Assembly (NCBI GenBank): GCA_964465065.1
Contig: CAYXHZ010000029.1
Coordinates: 1 to 37,736 of the forward strand
Reading direction: 5' to 3'
Origin: CAYMND01 sp964465065
Lineage (GTDB): Bacteria > Acidobacteriota > Aminicenantia > UBA2199
Length of the DNA: 37,736 nt
Under the pieces are notes generated by a model. The model worked only from the letters and a program-made list of their open reading frames with translations, had not been told where the DNA came from and did no database searches. Below, piece by piece: positions 23,336-32,188 of this stretch (position 1 is the stretch's first letter; the number at the start of each line of letters is the position of its first letter). A program made the translations under genes and the position numbers.

Positions 23336-26011
23336 ATGAAACGGATTCGTTGTTGTTGGGCTGTAGCCTGGGTATGGACGCTGATGGTGAATTCCGGTAC
23401 CGCCACATCCGTCCCGGAGTCGTTCCGTTTGTACAGACTGACAGTGGCTGACGGCTTGTCTCAGAATTCGGTCACTGCGATCCTGCAGGACCGTCGGGGC
23501 CTGCTTTGGTTTGGCACTCTGGATGGCCTCAACTGTTTCGATGGACGCCGCTTCACCATCTACAAGACAGTCCGAAACAACGAGAACAGCCTCAGCTCCG
23601 GCCACATCACCGCGCTGTGCGAGGACCAGGACGGCAGCTTGTGGATCGGTACCCAGGGCGGGGGATTATGCAATTTCGATGCCTCCCGCAGCAGATTCGG
23701 ACGTTACCTGAACGATCCCGAACAAGCCGACAGTCTGCCGGACGACAGTGTCAACGCCCTTTGTCTGGACCAGCAGGGTACTCTGTGGGTGGGTACTCCC
23801 AATGGTCTGTGTTCCCTGGCGAGCGGCACCAAGTCGTTTGTCCGATATCCGGTGCCGGATCGGGAACGTTCTCAGGGAACGAGCCACGAATACATCTCGG
23901 CTCTGGTGATGGATCGGGCGGGCAATCTATGGATCGGGACCTATAAAGGGCTTGACTGTCGTGATGTCGTCAGCCGGCGTTTCAAAACCTTTCCGTTTCG
24001 GGCGGGAACGGGTCAGGCGGAAAACTTTATCACTTCGTTGCACCTGGATCCGACGGGATCGCTTTGGGTATGTTCGCAGCAAGGTCTCGACCGTTTCAAC
24101 CCCGCCATCGGACGTTTTGAAAGGATCCTGGCCAGCGATAACATCCGGGGTACATCCTATTATGGTCGTTTATTGGACAGCCGAGGCGTTATCTACATCG
24201 GTCACGGGTCTGAATTTCTGCTCTACGATACGACCGGCGGGCGGCGACAGGAAGGAGGGGAAAGACAATCCCACGGCGACACCCTTTTTTCCGCTTTCGA
24301 GGATCGGGCCGGAACCGTTTGGCTGGGGACGGGGCGTGGAGTGGCTCAGATGCTGCAGCCCACGTTTGCTCACTATCTCAACGTCCACGATGGTGCGGTC
24401 TTGCCAAACGTTAACTCCATCCATTCCTTCGCCGAGGATGGCCATGGGCGTGTCTGGGTGGGAAGCCAGGCGGGACTGGCCCGCTGGGATCGGCAAACCG
24501 GGAACTTAAGTCAGGTGCGATTGCCCTTCCTGCAGGCCGATGGGAATGTTTCCGCGAGCATCATGGGAATCATTCCGGATCCACTGGGCAGCCTCTGGCT
24601 GGCCACGTCGGTGGGACTTGTCCATATGGATCCGGCGACGGGTCGTTTCACCATGGTCAGCCGCGACTCCGCCAACCTTACCCGGGGTTTGACCCACGAC
24701 CATGTCCGCTGCATACTTTGTGATCGGGATGGTTACCTTTGGGCAGGCTGTTCCTTCGGCCTGAACCGTCTGAGCCCGGATGGAAAGGTGACCGGGCAGT
24801 ACTGGAACCGTACCGATGATCCGTTCAGCCTGAGCCACAATGGCGTACTGTCTTTGCTGGAAGATCGTCAAGGAGCCATTTGGGTGGGAACAAACGGCGG
24901 CGGATTGAACCGGCTCAAAGCCGATCGCAGCGGGTTTTTCATCTACCGCCACCAACCAGGGCAGAACAGGGGACCGAGCAGCAATGTCGTACTGGCCATC
25001 CACCAAGACGTTCGGGGACAACTGTGGCTGGGAACATCGGCCGGACTGGACCGTTTTGATCTGAAAAAAGGTGAGTTCAAAAACTATTCCGAGCAGGACG
25101 GCCTGCCCAACAATATGATCCACAGCATACTGGAGGACGATCGGGGCCGGTTGTGGCTCAGCACCAACCGGGGCCTGTGCCGTTTCGATACTGTGACGGA
25201 GAAGATCAGTACCTATGGACTCAGCCACGGGGTACAGGATCTAGAATTCAACCTTGGCGCCGGATACCGCTGCCGTGATGGTTCGCTGCTTTTCGGCGGT
25301 GTCAATGGTTTCAATCACTTCGATCCCCGTCATATCGTCGACAATACCCAGCCTCCGGCTGTGCTGATCACTCGGGTCGAGGTCATGCCGCGGCGACTGC
25401 TCCTGACGGGTGGGATCCAATCCAGTCGGGAACTGGTCGTCCTTCCTGGTGATACCCTGATCAATCTGGAATTCGCCGCGTTGAGTTATCAGGATTCGAA
25501 AGCCAACCGCTTCGCGTACAAGATCGAGGATCTGCATGGTGACTGGATCGACTTGGGAAATGCCCACAGTCTTTCTCTGAGCGGCTTGCCAGTCGGCCGG
25601 CATCTGTTTCGGGTCAAAGCTGCCAACGCCGATGGCCTCTGGAATGAAACCGGGGTGTCCCTGGTCCTGGCGGTTCGACCGCCCTTCTACCGTAGCTGGT
25701 GGTTCGTGTGTCTGCTGGGCTTGGTTCTTGCGCTTGGGTCTTATTATCTGGGGGTCACTCATCGCCGACGTGTGGCCGGACGGATACAGAGCCGGGTCGA
25801 TCTCAAGGAAAAAGGATCCCGGCTCGGTCTTTCTCCCCGAGAACAGGAGATCGTCCTGCTGGTCCTCGCCGGCAAGACCAACAAAGACATTGAAAATGAA
25901 CTGTTCATTGCCGGCAGCACGGTCAAAAATCACATTCAAAGTGTGTATCGCAAGCTGAGTGTCAAGAACCGGACTCAATTGGTCAACTTTTTCAAGAATC
26001 TGAGAAGCTGA
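23336..26011 (+). CDS. Membrane-spanning one-component regulator: propeller, Y_Y_Y, LuxR HTH
   Basis: This looks like a sensor that binds a ligand outside the cytoplasm and DNA inside. After a signal-like segment (to about residue 25) come many regulator-propeller repeats (about 30-650) with the form DRxGxLWxGTxxGLxxFD. A Y_Y_Y domain follows (about 709-785), then a single membrane helix (787-807), then a C-terminal LuxR/GerE HTH (829-886; LSPREQEIVLLVLAGKTNKDIE, TVKNHIQSVYRKL). There is no histidine kinase or receiver domain, unlike Bacteroides hybrid two-component systems. No clear Shine-Dalgarno sequence precedes the ATG. The divergent TonB receptor is its likely target (inference). Confidence 0.85.
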   Translation: MKRIRCCWAVAWVWTLMVNSGTATSVPESFRLYRLTVADGLSQNSVTAILQDRRGLLWFGTLDGLNCFDGRRFTIYKTVRNNENSLSSGHITALCEDQDGSLWIGTQGGGLCNFDASRSRFGRYLNDPEQADSLPDDSVNALCLDQQGTLWVGTPNGLCSLASGTKSFVRYPVPDRERSQGTSHEYISALVMDRAGNLWIGTYKGLDCRDVVSRRFKTFPFRAGTGQAENFITSLHLDPTGSLWVCSQQGLDRFNPAIGRFERILASDNIRGTSYYGRLLDSRGVIYIGHGSEFLLYDTTGGRRQEGGERQSHGDTLFSAFEDRAGTVWLGTGRGVAQMLQPTFAHYLNVHDGAVLPNVNSIHSFAEDGHGRVWVGSQAGLARWDRQTGNLSQVRLPFLQADGNVSASIMGIIPDPLGSLWLATSVGLVHMDPATGRFTMVSRDSANLTRGLTHDHVRCILCDRDGYLWAGCSFGLNRLSPDGKVTGQYWNRTDDPFSLSHNGVLSLLEDRQGAIWVGTNGGGLNRLKADRSGFFIYRHQPGQNRGPSSNVVLAIHQDVRGQLWLGTSAGLDRFDLKKGEFKNYSEQDGLPNNMIHSILEDDRGRLWLSTNRGLCRFDTVTEKISTYGLSHGVQDLEFNLGAGYRCRDGSLLFGGVNGFNHFDPRHIVDNTQPPAVLITRVEVMPRRLLLTGGIQSSRELVVLPGDTLINLEFAALSYQDSKANRFAYKIEDLHGDWIDLGNAHSLSLSGLPVGRHLFRVKAANADGLWNETGVSLVLAVRPPFYRSWWFVCLLGLVLALGSYYLGVTHRRRVAGRIQSRVDLKEKGSRLGLSPREQEIVLLVLAGKTNKDIENELFIAGSTVKNHIQSVYRKLSVKNRTQLVNFFKNLRS

Positions 26012-26195
26012 GCCTTCGGTTTGCACCCATCCAATCAAACAGGTTCCGAGGCCTGATCAAAAAGTACTGTTTTGCAGAATGAGCATTCGTTATTATTCAT
26101 GACCAGCCTTGGATTCGCTAGGATGTGGCTGTGTGCCGAAAGACAAACCTCATTCGGTTTGACGGTCACAGTTTAGCTTTAGGAGACAATGAAAA

Positions 26196-27245
26196 ATGAA
26201 AAAAAGCTGGATTTCCATTCTGTTGCTTGCCTTGGCTTGGTTGGCTCTTTGGAGCTGCTCACCCAATCAGCAGGACACCTCAGAGCCTGCACAGCCCCAA
26301 CCCGCCAATACCTGGACGCATATGGCGGATTTTCCCGGGCAACCGGTCATGAAACCGGCCGGGTTCGTTCTGAACAACCGGGCCTATCTGGGCACTGGTC
26401 TGGTGGATTGGCGCACGGTCAATGGTGCTCCGGAACTGGATTTGGTCGATGAATTCTGGGAATACCAGGCCGATGGTAACAGCTGGAAGCGTAAAGCCGA
26501 TTATCCCGGAGGTCCCATGGCCAATGCCGTTGGCTTTTCCATCGATTCAGCAGGCTTCATCGGCTTGGGTACCGATTCCTCCAACCAGGCAAATCGTGAA
26601 TTGTGGTCTTATGATGTCAATACGGATAAATGGACCCGCCGAGCCGACTTCCCGGGATTGAAACGGTTTAAACCGGTTGGAGAAGCCGTGGGCGGACAGG
26701 GATACGTCATTGGCGGTATGGACATCAGCAACGGCGTGTATACTCATCTCCGGGATGTCTGGGCCTACAATGCCCAGAACGACACATGGACCCGCAAGGC
26801 CGACTTGCCGGGGGAGAATCGTTGGAATTCGGTTGTTTTCGTAATCGGCAGCCGCATTTATGTCGGCCTGGGCGAGAGTGATCGGCAGCCGGCCCGCAGC
26901 TTTTGGGCTTATGAAACCTCAAGTGACAGCTGGACGGCCATCGCTGATTTTCCGGGACGTTTGCGTATCGGGGCGAATGCCACGGCAGTAGGAGGAAAGG
27001 GCTATCTGGGATTGGGTTGTGCCTTCGATAACGATGAGGATCTCAAGGATCTCTGGCAGTACGATCCTCAGACCGATTCGTGGAAACAGATCGAATCTCT
27101 GCCCGCTCAGGGCGAAGGGCGTGTCGATCCCGCCTGCTTCGCTCTGGGGAATGATCTCTATATAGGTTTGGGAAAGAAGCGTATCTCCGATCATTCTGTC
27201 CGGCCCTTTGCAGATTTTTGGAAAAGCACGTTCACTGCGAACTGA
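26196..27245 (+). CDS. Kelch-repeat lipoprotein
   Basis: The protein is probably a lipid-anchored six-bladed Kelch propeller on the periplasmic or outer face. The N-terminus has Lys-Lys, a hydrophobic stretch and a lipobox ending at Cys21 (LALWSC). Six repeats end with a W-x-x-x-AD-F/Y/L-PG pattern: WTHMADFPG, WKRKADYPG, WTRRADFPG, WTRKADLPG, WTAIADFPG and WKQIESLPA. Each is followed by a Gly-rich strand such as GYVIGG. AGGAG precedes the ATG at a normal spacing; an ATG at 26189 belongs to another frame. Length 349 aa. Kelch lipoproteins often bind sugars or partner proteins; the role here is unknown. Confidence 0.85.
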   Translation: MKKSWISILLLALAWLALWSCSPNQQDTSEPAQPQPANTWTHMADFPGQPVMKPAGFVLNNRAYLGTGLVDWRTVNGAPELDLVDEFWEYQADGNSWKRKADYPGGPMANAVGFSIDSAGFIGLGTDSSNQANRELWSYDVNTDKWTRRADFPGLKRFKPVGEAVGGQGYVIGGMDISNGVYTHLRDVWAYNAQNDTWTRKADLPGENRWNSVVFVIGSRIYVGLGESDRQPARSFWAYETSSDSWTAIADFPGRLRIGANATAVGGKGYLGLGCAFDNDEDLKDLWQYDPQTDSWKQIESLPAQGEGRVDPACFALGNDLYIGLGKKRISDHSVRPFADFWKSTFTAN

Positions 27246-27314
27246 GGCATTGCCGAGATTGTTGGTTTGACAGAACAAGCTGCGAAAATTTTCCCGCGAC
27301 TATGAGGAGTTGCC

Positions 27315-28283
27315 ATGACAATCATCTCCATAACTTTCCTCATCCGTTTGATGGCGATAATATCTGGGGCCGCCGAACCGGTGAAGCCGGAGCTGATCCG
27401 CGTCGATGCCGAACCCATGTCGGGTTTTCATTCTCCCTATTTTCTGTTTCTGCCTTCCAGGCTGCGGCGGGGCCGGCTGACCACTTTGCTGATCGAGCCC
27501 AACAACAGCGGAAAACCCAGCGATGATTTAACAGTAATCGAAGCGGATGCCCAGGCTGCGGCTGCTGGGCGTTCATTGGGTGCCTCGATCGCCCGAACGC
27601 TCGGTCTGCCCTACCTGGTTCCCGCCTTTCCCCGTCCCCAAGCGTATTGGCGGGTGTACAGCCATGCACTTGACGGTGACAGCCTGCACTGGATAAAAAA
27701 CGAGTCTATGAAGCGGATCGACCTCCAGCTCAAGGCCATGATTGTCCATGCCAGATTCCGCCTGTCCGGACTCGGGATTCCCATCGAATCGAAAGTGTTC
27801 CTCAATGGGTTTTCAGCCTCCGGCAGTTTCGTCAACCGCTTCACCTTTCTCCATCCCGACCTGATCAAGGCTGTGGCTTGTGGTGGACTGAACGGCTTGC
27901 TTATGCTCCCCGTTAGTGAATTGAAGGGCCGCCGCCTTTGTTATCCGTTGGGACTTGCCGACTATGAGCGTCTCATGGGGCATGCCATGGATCTGTCCGC
28001 TTATCGGGCCATCCCTCAGTTCATCTACATGGGGGAAAGCGACGACAACGATGCCGTAGGTTGCGCCGACGCCTATGAGCCGGATGAACGGGAAACGATT
28101 TACGCAGTACTGGGAAGCAAGATGATGCCGGACCGCTTCCTGGCCTGCCGGGAGGTATATCTGGCCCAAAAGATCGACGCCCGGTTCGAGATTTTTCCCC
28201 ATATCGGCCACCGCACCGATGCAGGCATCAATGAGGAGATCACCCGCTTTTTCCAGCAATATCTGCCCGCTGAGGACAAGTAG
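27315..28283 (+). CDS. Secreted alpha/beta hydrolase, PHB-depolymerase-like
   Basis: A probable exported esterase of the alpha/beta-hydrolase fold. The N-terminus is hydrophobic (MTIISITFLIRLMAIISG) and ends near AAEP, consistent with a signal peptide. The nucleophile elbow reads NGFSASGSF, with Ser167 as the likely nucleophile (GFSAxG, as in esterase/PHB depolymerase GLSAGG). A late FPHIGHRTD supplies the His (about residue 298), and the acidic residue may be in GESDDND (about 237-243). Length 322 aa. AGGAG precedes the ATG. It follows the Kelch lipoprotein after 69 bases and may share its transcript. Substrate unknown. Confidence 0.7.
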   Translation: MTIISITFLIRLMAIISGAAEPVKPELIRVDAEPMSGFHSPYFLFLPSRLRRGRLTTLLIEPNNSGKPSDDLTVIEADAQAAAAGRSLGASIARTLGLPYLVPAFPRPQAYWRVYSHALDGDSLHWIKNESMKRIDLQLKAMIVHARFRLSGLGIPIESKVFLNGFSASGSFVNRFTFLHPDLIKAVACGGLNGLLMLPVSELKGRRLCYPLGLADYERLMGHAMDLSAYRAIPQFIYMGESDDNDAVGCADAYEPDERETIYAVLGSKMMPDRFLACREVYLAQKIDARFEIFPHIGHRTDAGINEEITRFFQQYLPAEDK

Positions 28284-28616
28284 TGGGCCAGGAAAACCGG
28301 GATTTTCTCCCTCTTTTTCATGATGCCGAGAGATCAGGCACTGATGGTCGCTTTTAAGCAACTCGTCATCAGAAATATTATCAAACCATTCCGCTTCAAT
28401 TGGGCGTTGTCAGGGGGGCTAGCACATATCTGTCCTCCTGTTTCAGATTGGTACACAAAAAACGAACCGCGATTCCTTGAGCCAACAGGGATTGAAACGG
28501 GAAATGTTCCAATATCAGGCATCTTCGCCTGAGCACAGAACTTGGTATGAATTATGCAATGAATTGTTGAAGACGCTTGGGCGGAAAACCTGAGCTTTAT
28601 CAAGGAGGATGGAGAA
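28284..28616. other. Intergenic region with a possible weak terminator and a lone CRISPR-like repeat
   Basis: Behind the hydrolase lies GGAAAA-CCGGGA-TTTTCTCC followed by CTCTTTTT (28291-28318), at best a weak terminator. At 28471-28498 is a 28-base segment ending in GGGATTGAAAC that looks like the end of a CRISPR repeat, in one copy only. A short hairpin TCAGGC/GCCTGA sits at 28515-28532 without a T run. No convincing gene was seen. Confidence 0.4.
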
Positions 28617-29474
28617 ATGCAAAGAATCGGCAGGTTATGTGTCGCCGTTCTTCTGCTGTCGGCGTTTATGGGCTTTGAGCTGTCGGCAGAAGTGACCAAC
28701 GTTGTCGCGAAGGTGACTCCGGAGAGCTTTAGCGGCAAATGTCCGACCACGTTCACATTTGAGGCGGTTGTGGTTTCAAACAGCGCCGGAAAGGTGAAAG
28801 TGCAGTGGAAGCGCAGCGACAACGCGGTCAGTCCGGTGCGCACACTGATCTTCAGGGAAGCTGGGAAACAGGTGCTGACCACTACCTGGCAATTGGGCAA
28901 GGCTGGAATGGAATACGAAGGCTGGCAGGCTCTGGCGGTGCTGTCTCCCAATGCCATGATGTCGAACAAGGCGGTGTTCAGGATGAAATGCGATCAGGAG
29001 CTCGCAGTGCTGACACCGGTTCGCGGAGAAATCCGCCGCCCCGTTCCGGTCAAGGAATGTCCGGACCCGGCGGCAATCGAGCTCCGCTTCAGTATTGTCA
29101 GCCGCAGCAGCCAGTTCAGAGCCAGGGTCAGAATCACCGGGGTAGTCAAAAACATCGGCAACAAGAATTTTCAATCCGGTCCCAACCAGGCATCAGCCTA
29201 TCTGTACGAAATTCCCATGGGCGGAACGCCAATTCTCAGGGCGCAGCAGGCGATCGTCAACCTGGCGACAGGCGCTTCCATCGAATTGAATTACGAACGG
29301 GATTGGGATGCTTCATCGCCCAATGAAGGAGAATTCCCCCCCAACTACCGCCTGACCATCGGCCTGGATCCCGACATCTACATGGACGGTAACACCAACA
29401 ACGACGATTGCAGCCAGGAAAACAACAACAAAGAAAGAAACGGTATGGAAATGAACACCTTGGTCCGGAGTTGA
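28617..29474 (+). CDS. Secreted hypothetical protein with Ig-like regions
   Basis: I do not recognise a named family. The 285 residues begin with a signal peptide (MQRIGRLCVAVLLLSAFMGFELSA). The first half (about 28-125) reads as a beta-sandwich, with CPTTFTFEAVVVSNSAGKVKVQWKRSD and a Cys pair at about 42 and 122. The second half (about 145-270) contains VRITGVVKNIGNKNFQSGPNQASAYLYE and later a strand-rich segment ending in DGNTNNDDC, which resembles CARDB-type adhesion domains. AAGGAGGA precedes the ATG. A terminator follows, so it is the last gene of its transcript. The role is unknown. Confidence 0.65.
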   Translation: MQRIGRLCVAVLLLSAFMGFELSAEVTNVVAKVTPESFSGKCPTTFTFEAVVVSNSAGKVKVQWKRSDNAVSPVRTLIFREAGKQVLTTTWQLGKAGMEYEGWQALAVLSPNAMMSNKAVFRMKCDQELAVLTPVRGEIRRPVPVKECPDPAAIELRFSIVSRSSQFRARVRITGVVKNIGNKNFQSGPNQASAYLYEIPMGGTPILRAQQAIVNLATGASIELNYERDWDASSPNEGEFPPNYRLTIGLDPDIYMDGNTNNDDCSQENNNKERNGMEMNTLVRS

Positions 29475-29494
29475 CCAGAGGTACTTTTCAATGA

Positions 29495-29530
29495 CCGGGA
29501 GATGGGGATCGTCTCCCGGATATTTTTTTT
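29495..29530 (+). terminator. Intrinsic terminator
   Basis: CCGGGAGA (29495-29502) pairs with TCTCCCGG (29512-29519) around a nine-base loop and is followed by ATATTTTTTTT. It ends the transcript of the secreted hypothetical protein, just before the convergent TPR gene stop at 29548. Confidence 0.88.
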
Positions 29531-29547
29531 GAATCGAGGGTCTGTAT

Positions 29548-31437
29548 TCAGAAGCGGGTGCGTCTGCGGATGGCTTTGGCCCGTTTGAGGAGTTCCCTGG
29601 CCTCCTGATTCCTCTTGAGTTCCCTGCACAAGCGGACCATCCGCTCCAGCAGGTCCGCCAGACATTCGCTGTCCGGCCCCAGGACCGTTTCGTAAATGTT
29701 CAGAGTCTGCCGATACAGGAGCAGGGCGGTATCGAACTGGCGGTTCTCCTGATGGCAGTCCGCCGCCTCTTCTGCCGTGATGGCCATCTGGGCATCCTTG
29801 TCGCCCAGGCAGTGTGCCGTGAGTCTCAGGGTCTGGTCGTAATGGAAGATGGCCATGGGCAAGTCTCCCTGCTTGCGGTACGACCGGGCCAGGAGCAGAT
29901 GGGGATAGATGAGCCCGGCATGTTGGCCGCCATGAATCCGCTCCTGAATGGTCAGGACCCGGCGGAATTGCGCCGTCGCCTGGGACCATCGTTGCCGTTT
30001 CTCCAGAAAGAGGCCATGCTGCAGCAGCAACGGCACCATTTCCGGAGCGTCGTTCCCGTAGCGCTGGCGACAGCTGGTCAGCAAGGTGTTGTGAATTTCT
30101 TCGGCCTGATCCAGCTGTCCGTTCCGTTCGAAGAAGTAACTCAGGTAGTTGGCGCTCAGGGTGAGGTCGCCTTCATTGGCACCCTCGGCCTTCTTCAGAA
30201 TCTCATAGCCTTTGTTGAAGTATTGCTGAGACTGGTCCAGAATTTCCTGGTATTGCCTGGTCTGATCCTTTTCGCTGGCGTCATCCAGGATGCTGGCGGC
30301 CTTTTGGAAGTGAAGCTGACCGAAATCGTTCCACAGTTCCCCCATGGCGTGATGGTCTGCGGGGTAAAGAAGCTGCCGCATGGCCAGGGCCTCCGTCAGC
30401 CAGGCCTCAGCCTGGCTGTATGCCTTGTCCAGGACAGCCACCCGTCCCAGATTGACCAGGTCCTCCGCCAGGGTGGCATGCGGGGAGGGCAGGTTCTTGC
30501 GATCGATCGCCAAAGCTCGTTGAAAGGATTTTTGGGCTTCCGGGTATCGTTGACGGGTGGCGTAGACCGCCCCCAGGTTCTTGAGGTCTTCCGCCACTCG
30601 GGGGTGATCCGCTCCCAAGGTTCTCTCGTCACAGGTCAGGGCTTCCTGGAACTGTGATTCCGCCTGGTCGAAAAGCCTGCGGCTGAAGTAGACGGCCCCC
30701 AGGTCGTTGAAATCAATACCGCGAAGGCCGTCGGTTTTCTTGTCGCTCTGCAGCGCCCATTCGTCCTGATTGATGCCCAGGGCTTCCTTGAGCAGAAAAC
30801 CCGCTTGACGGAAATCGCCCTCGCGGTAGGAGATCCGGGCCAGGTTGTTGAGGGCGGCGGCCAGGTCGGCTTGGTTCACGCCCTTGGTATTCCGTCTCAG
30901 TTCAACCTCCCGTTGCAAAAAGGTCCGGGCCTTTTCCCACTTTTCCTGAGCCAGATACAGTCTGCCCAGGGCGGAAAGGATATTTTGCAGCGGGGGTTCT
31001 TTTGGACCAGAAGGTTTTTCGGATAGATCCAGCGCGGACAGCAAGCAGGGCTCGGCTTCGGCCGGTTTTTTCAGCCGCAAGAGGGCAGTGCCCAGGTTGA
31101 AGCTGTACTGGGCCAGGTTGGACTGGTTTCGGTCCGGGCGTTTCTCCTCGATGCGGACGGCCGAGCGGAATAGCTGGGCCGCCTCATCCATTCGTTCCAG
31201 CCTGCGGTAGATTTCCCCCAGGTTGTTCTGGGCCACCGCCAGGAAGGGGGAGTCGGCTCCGTAGCGTTTCCTGGCCATGTCTGCCGCCCGTCGGGCCAGT
31301 GGGGCAGCTTCTGAGTATCGCTCGGCCCGGTAGAGTCTGATCACCTTTTCGTTGAGATCGTCCAGCTCGTCCGTCCCAACGAGCGGAGTCAGCAGAAATA
31401 AAACCAGTAGCGGGAACACAGCTCGCAAAAGTTTCAT
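29548..31437 (-). CDS. Large secreted TPR-repeat protein
   Basis: A probably exported scaffold of tetratricopeptide helices. It begins with a signal peptide (MKLLRAVFPLLVLFLLTPLVG) and then shows about ten or more TPR-like repeats over most of its 629 residues. Examples are AVAQNNLGEIYRRLERMDEAAQLFRSAV, DLAAALNNLARISYREGDFRQAGFLLKEAL and RVAEDLKNLGAVYATRQRYPEAQKSFQRAL, with the typical kinesin-light-chain spacing of 42 residues. The C-terminus is basic (KRAKAIRRRTRF). An AGGAGA Shine-Dalgarno sequence lies before the ATG. It is monocistronic and convergent with the previous gene. A partner cannot be named. Confidence 0.85.
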   Translation of the reverse strand: MKLLRAVFPLLVLFLLTPLVGTDELDDLNEKVIRLYRAERYSEAAPLARRAADMARKRYGADSPFLAVAQNNLGEIYRRLERMDEAAQLFRSAVRIEEKRPDRNQSNLAQYSFNLGTALLRLKKPAEAEPCLLSALDLSEKPSGPKEPPLQNILSALGRLYLAQEKWEKARTFLQREVELRRNTKGVNQADLAAALNNLARISYREGDFRQAGFLLKEALGINQDEWALQSDKKTDGLRGIDFNDLGAVYFSRRLFDQAESQFQEALTCDERTLGADHPRVAEDLKNLGAVYATRQRYPEAQKSFQRALAIDRKNLPSPHATLAEDLVNLGRVAVLDKAYSQAEAWLTEALAMRQLLYPADHHAMGELWNDFGQLHFQKAASILDDASEKDQTRQYQEILDQSQQYFNKGYEILKKAEGANEGDLTLSANYLSYFFERNGQLDQAEEIHNTLLTSCRQRYGNDAPEMVPLLLQHGLFLEKRQRWSQATAQFRRVLTIQERIHGGQHAGLIYPHLLLARSYRKQGDLPMAIFHYDQTLRLTAHCLGDKDAQMAITAEEAADCHQENRQFDTALLLYRQTLNIYETVLGPDSECLADLLERMVRLCRELKRNQEARELLKRAKAIRRRTRF

Positions 31438-31604
31438 CGTCGATCTCCTGTCAGTCCTTCACCCCAACCCGGCATGACTCGCCGAGCCAGACCTCATCCA
31501 ATCATTACATAGTCGTAAAAAAATCACAAACACAGGGTGCTGCCAGTAGCGGTGGATCTAAGCGTATACAATGTAAAGATGTACAGCACCGTCACCTTTG
31601 GTAG

Positions 31605-32069
31605 TTGGTAGAATCCACAGAATACAAGCTGCTTTTGTACAACGCAGACGGCGTGTTAATAAAATCAATTACAAGGCAGAAAGAAAAGCAGGCCATAACA
31701 ACCGAGGAAAAAAAATACACTTATCAACTCTTTGCTACTTATTATGAAAAAGAATGGACCAAGGCGGTTCTAAACCAGGCGATTCAGTACCCAGAAAACA
31801 GGCCGTATATTAGTGATGTGATCATGGATGAAAACAACTGGATTTATGTGCGGCAATTCAGATCCATCCTGGAACGAAATCGCAACCCAACACAGACCTA
31901 TGATCTGTTTGATGAGAATGGAATATTTAAAATGACCTTGAAATGCGACATCGCAATTGACTTGATTTGTGAAAAGCACATGTATCGAATCAAAAGTGAT
32001 GATGACTCAGGAGACGTTTGCATAGAAAAATACCTGATGACAAATTATTCTGAAATTTTCGGAATATAG
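31605..32069 (+). pseudogene. Truncated propeller-like protein (5' end missing)
   Basis: The frame opens with a TTG right after an in-frame TAG, with no Shine-Dalgarno sequence, so a true start is not visible. The 154 residues contain ISDVIMDENNWIYVRQF and TYDLFDENGIFKMTL, which look like the last blades of the six-bladed beta-propeller proteins common in Acidobacteriota-like genomes. This suggests a gene that lost its N-terminal two thirds. It could also be a small intact gene of another kind. Base composition is more AT-rich than the neighbouring genes. Confidence 0.5.
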
Positions 32070-32138
32070 GAAAAAGGCAACTGACTGCACCGCCACGCGA
32101 GCGTATCCCGAATGTCTCTGTCTACCATGATCCTGGGT

Positions 32139-32167
32139 TTGCAAAAATATACCGGCTGGGGTATAAG
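32139..32167 (+). promoter_or_regulatory. Candidate sigma-70-type promoter
   Basis: TTGCAA (32139-32144) and TATAAG (32162-32167) are 17 bases apart, the best spacing. The start codon at 32189 lies about 15 bases past the expected transcription start, so the leader would be short; no Shine-Dalgarno sequence is seen. Confidence 0.45.
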
Positions 32168-32188
32168 TTGCTCTTGTTACTGTAGATC

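Noticed and set aside
26012..26070. Terminator behind the propeller regulator
   Set aside because: GCCTTCGG and CCGAGGC can pair only with a bulge over a 26-base loop, and no T run follows.
28471..28532. A CRISPR array
   Set aside because: Only one repeat-like unit is present, with no second copy in the window and no cas genes.
28334..28969. 211-codon minus frame over the intergenic region and the secreted hypothetical gene
   Set aside because: It overlaps the + strand gene with its good Shine-Dalgarno sequence and signal peptide, and shows no domain or start signal.
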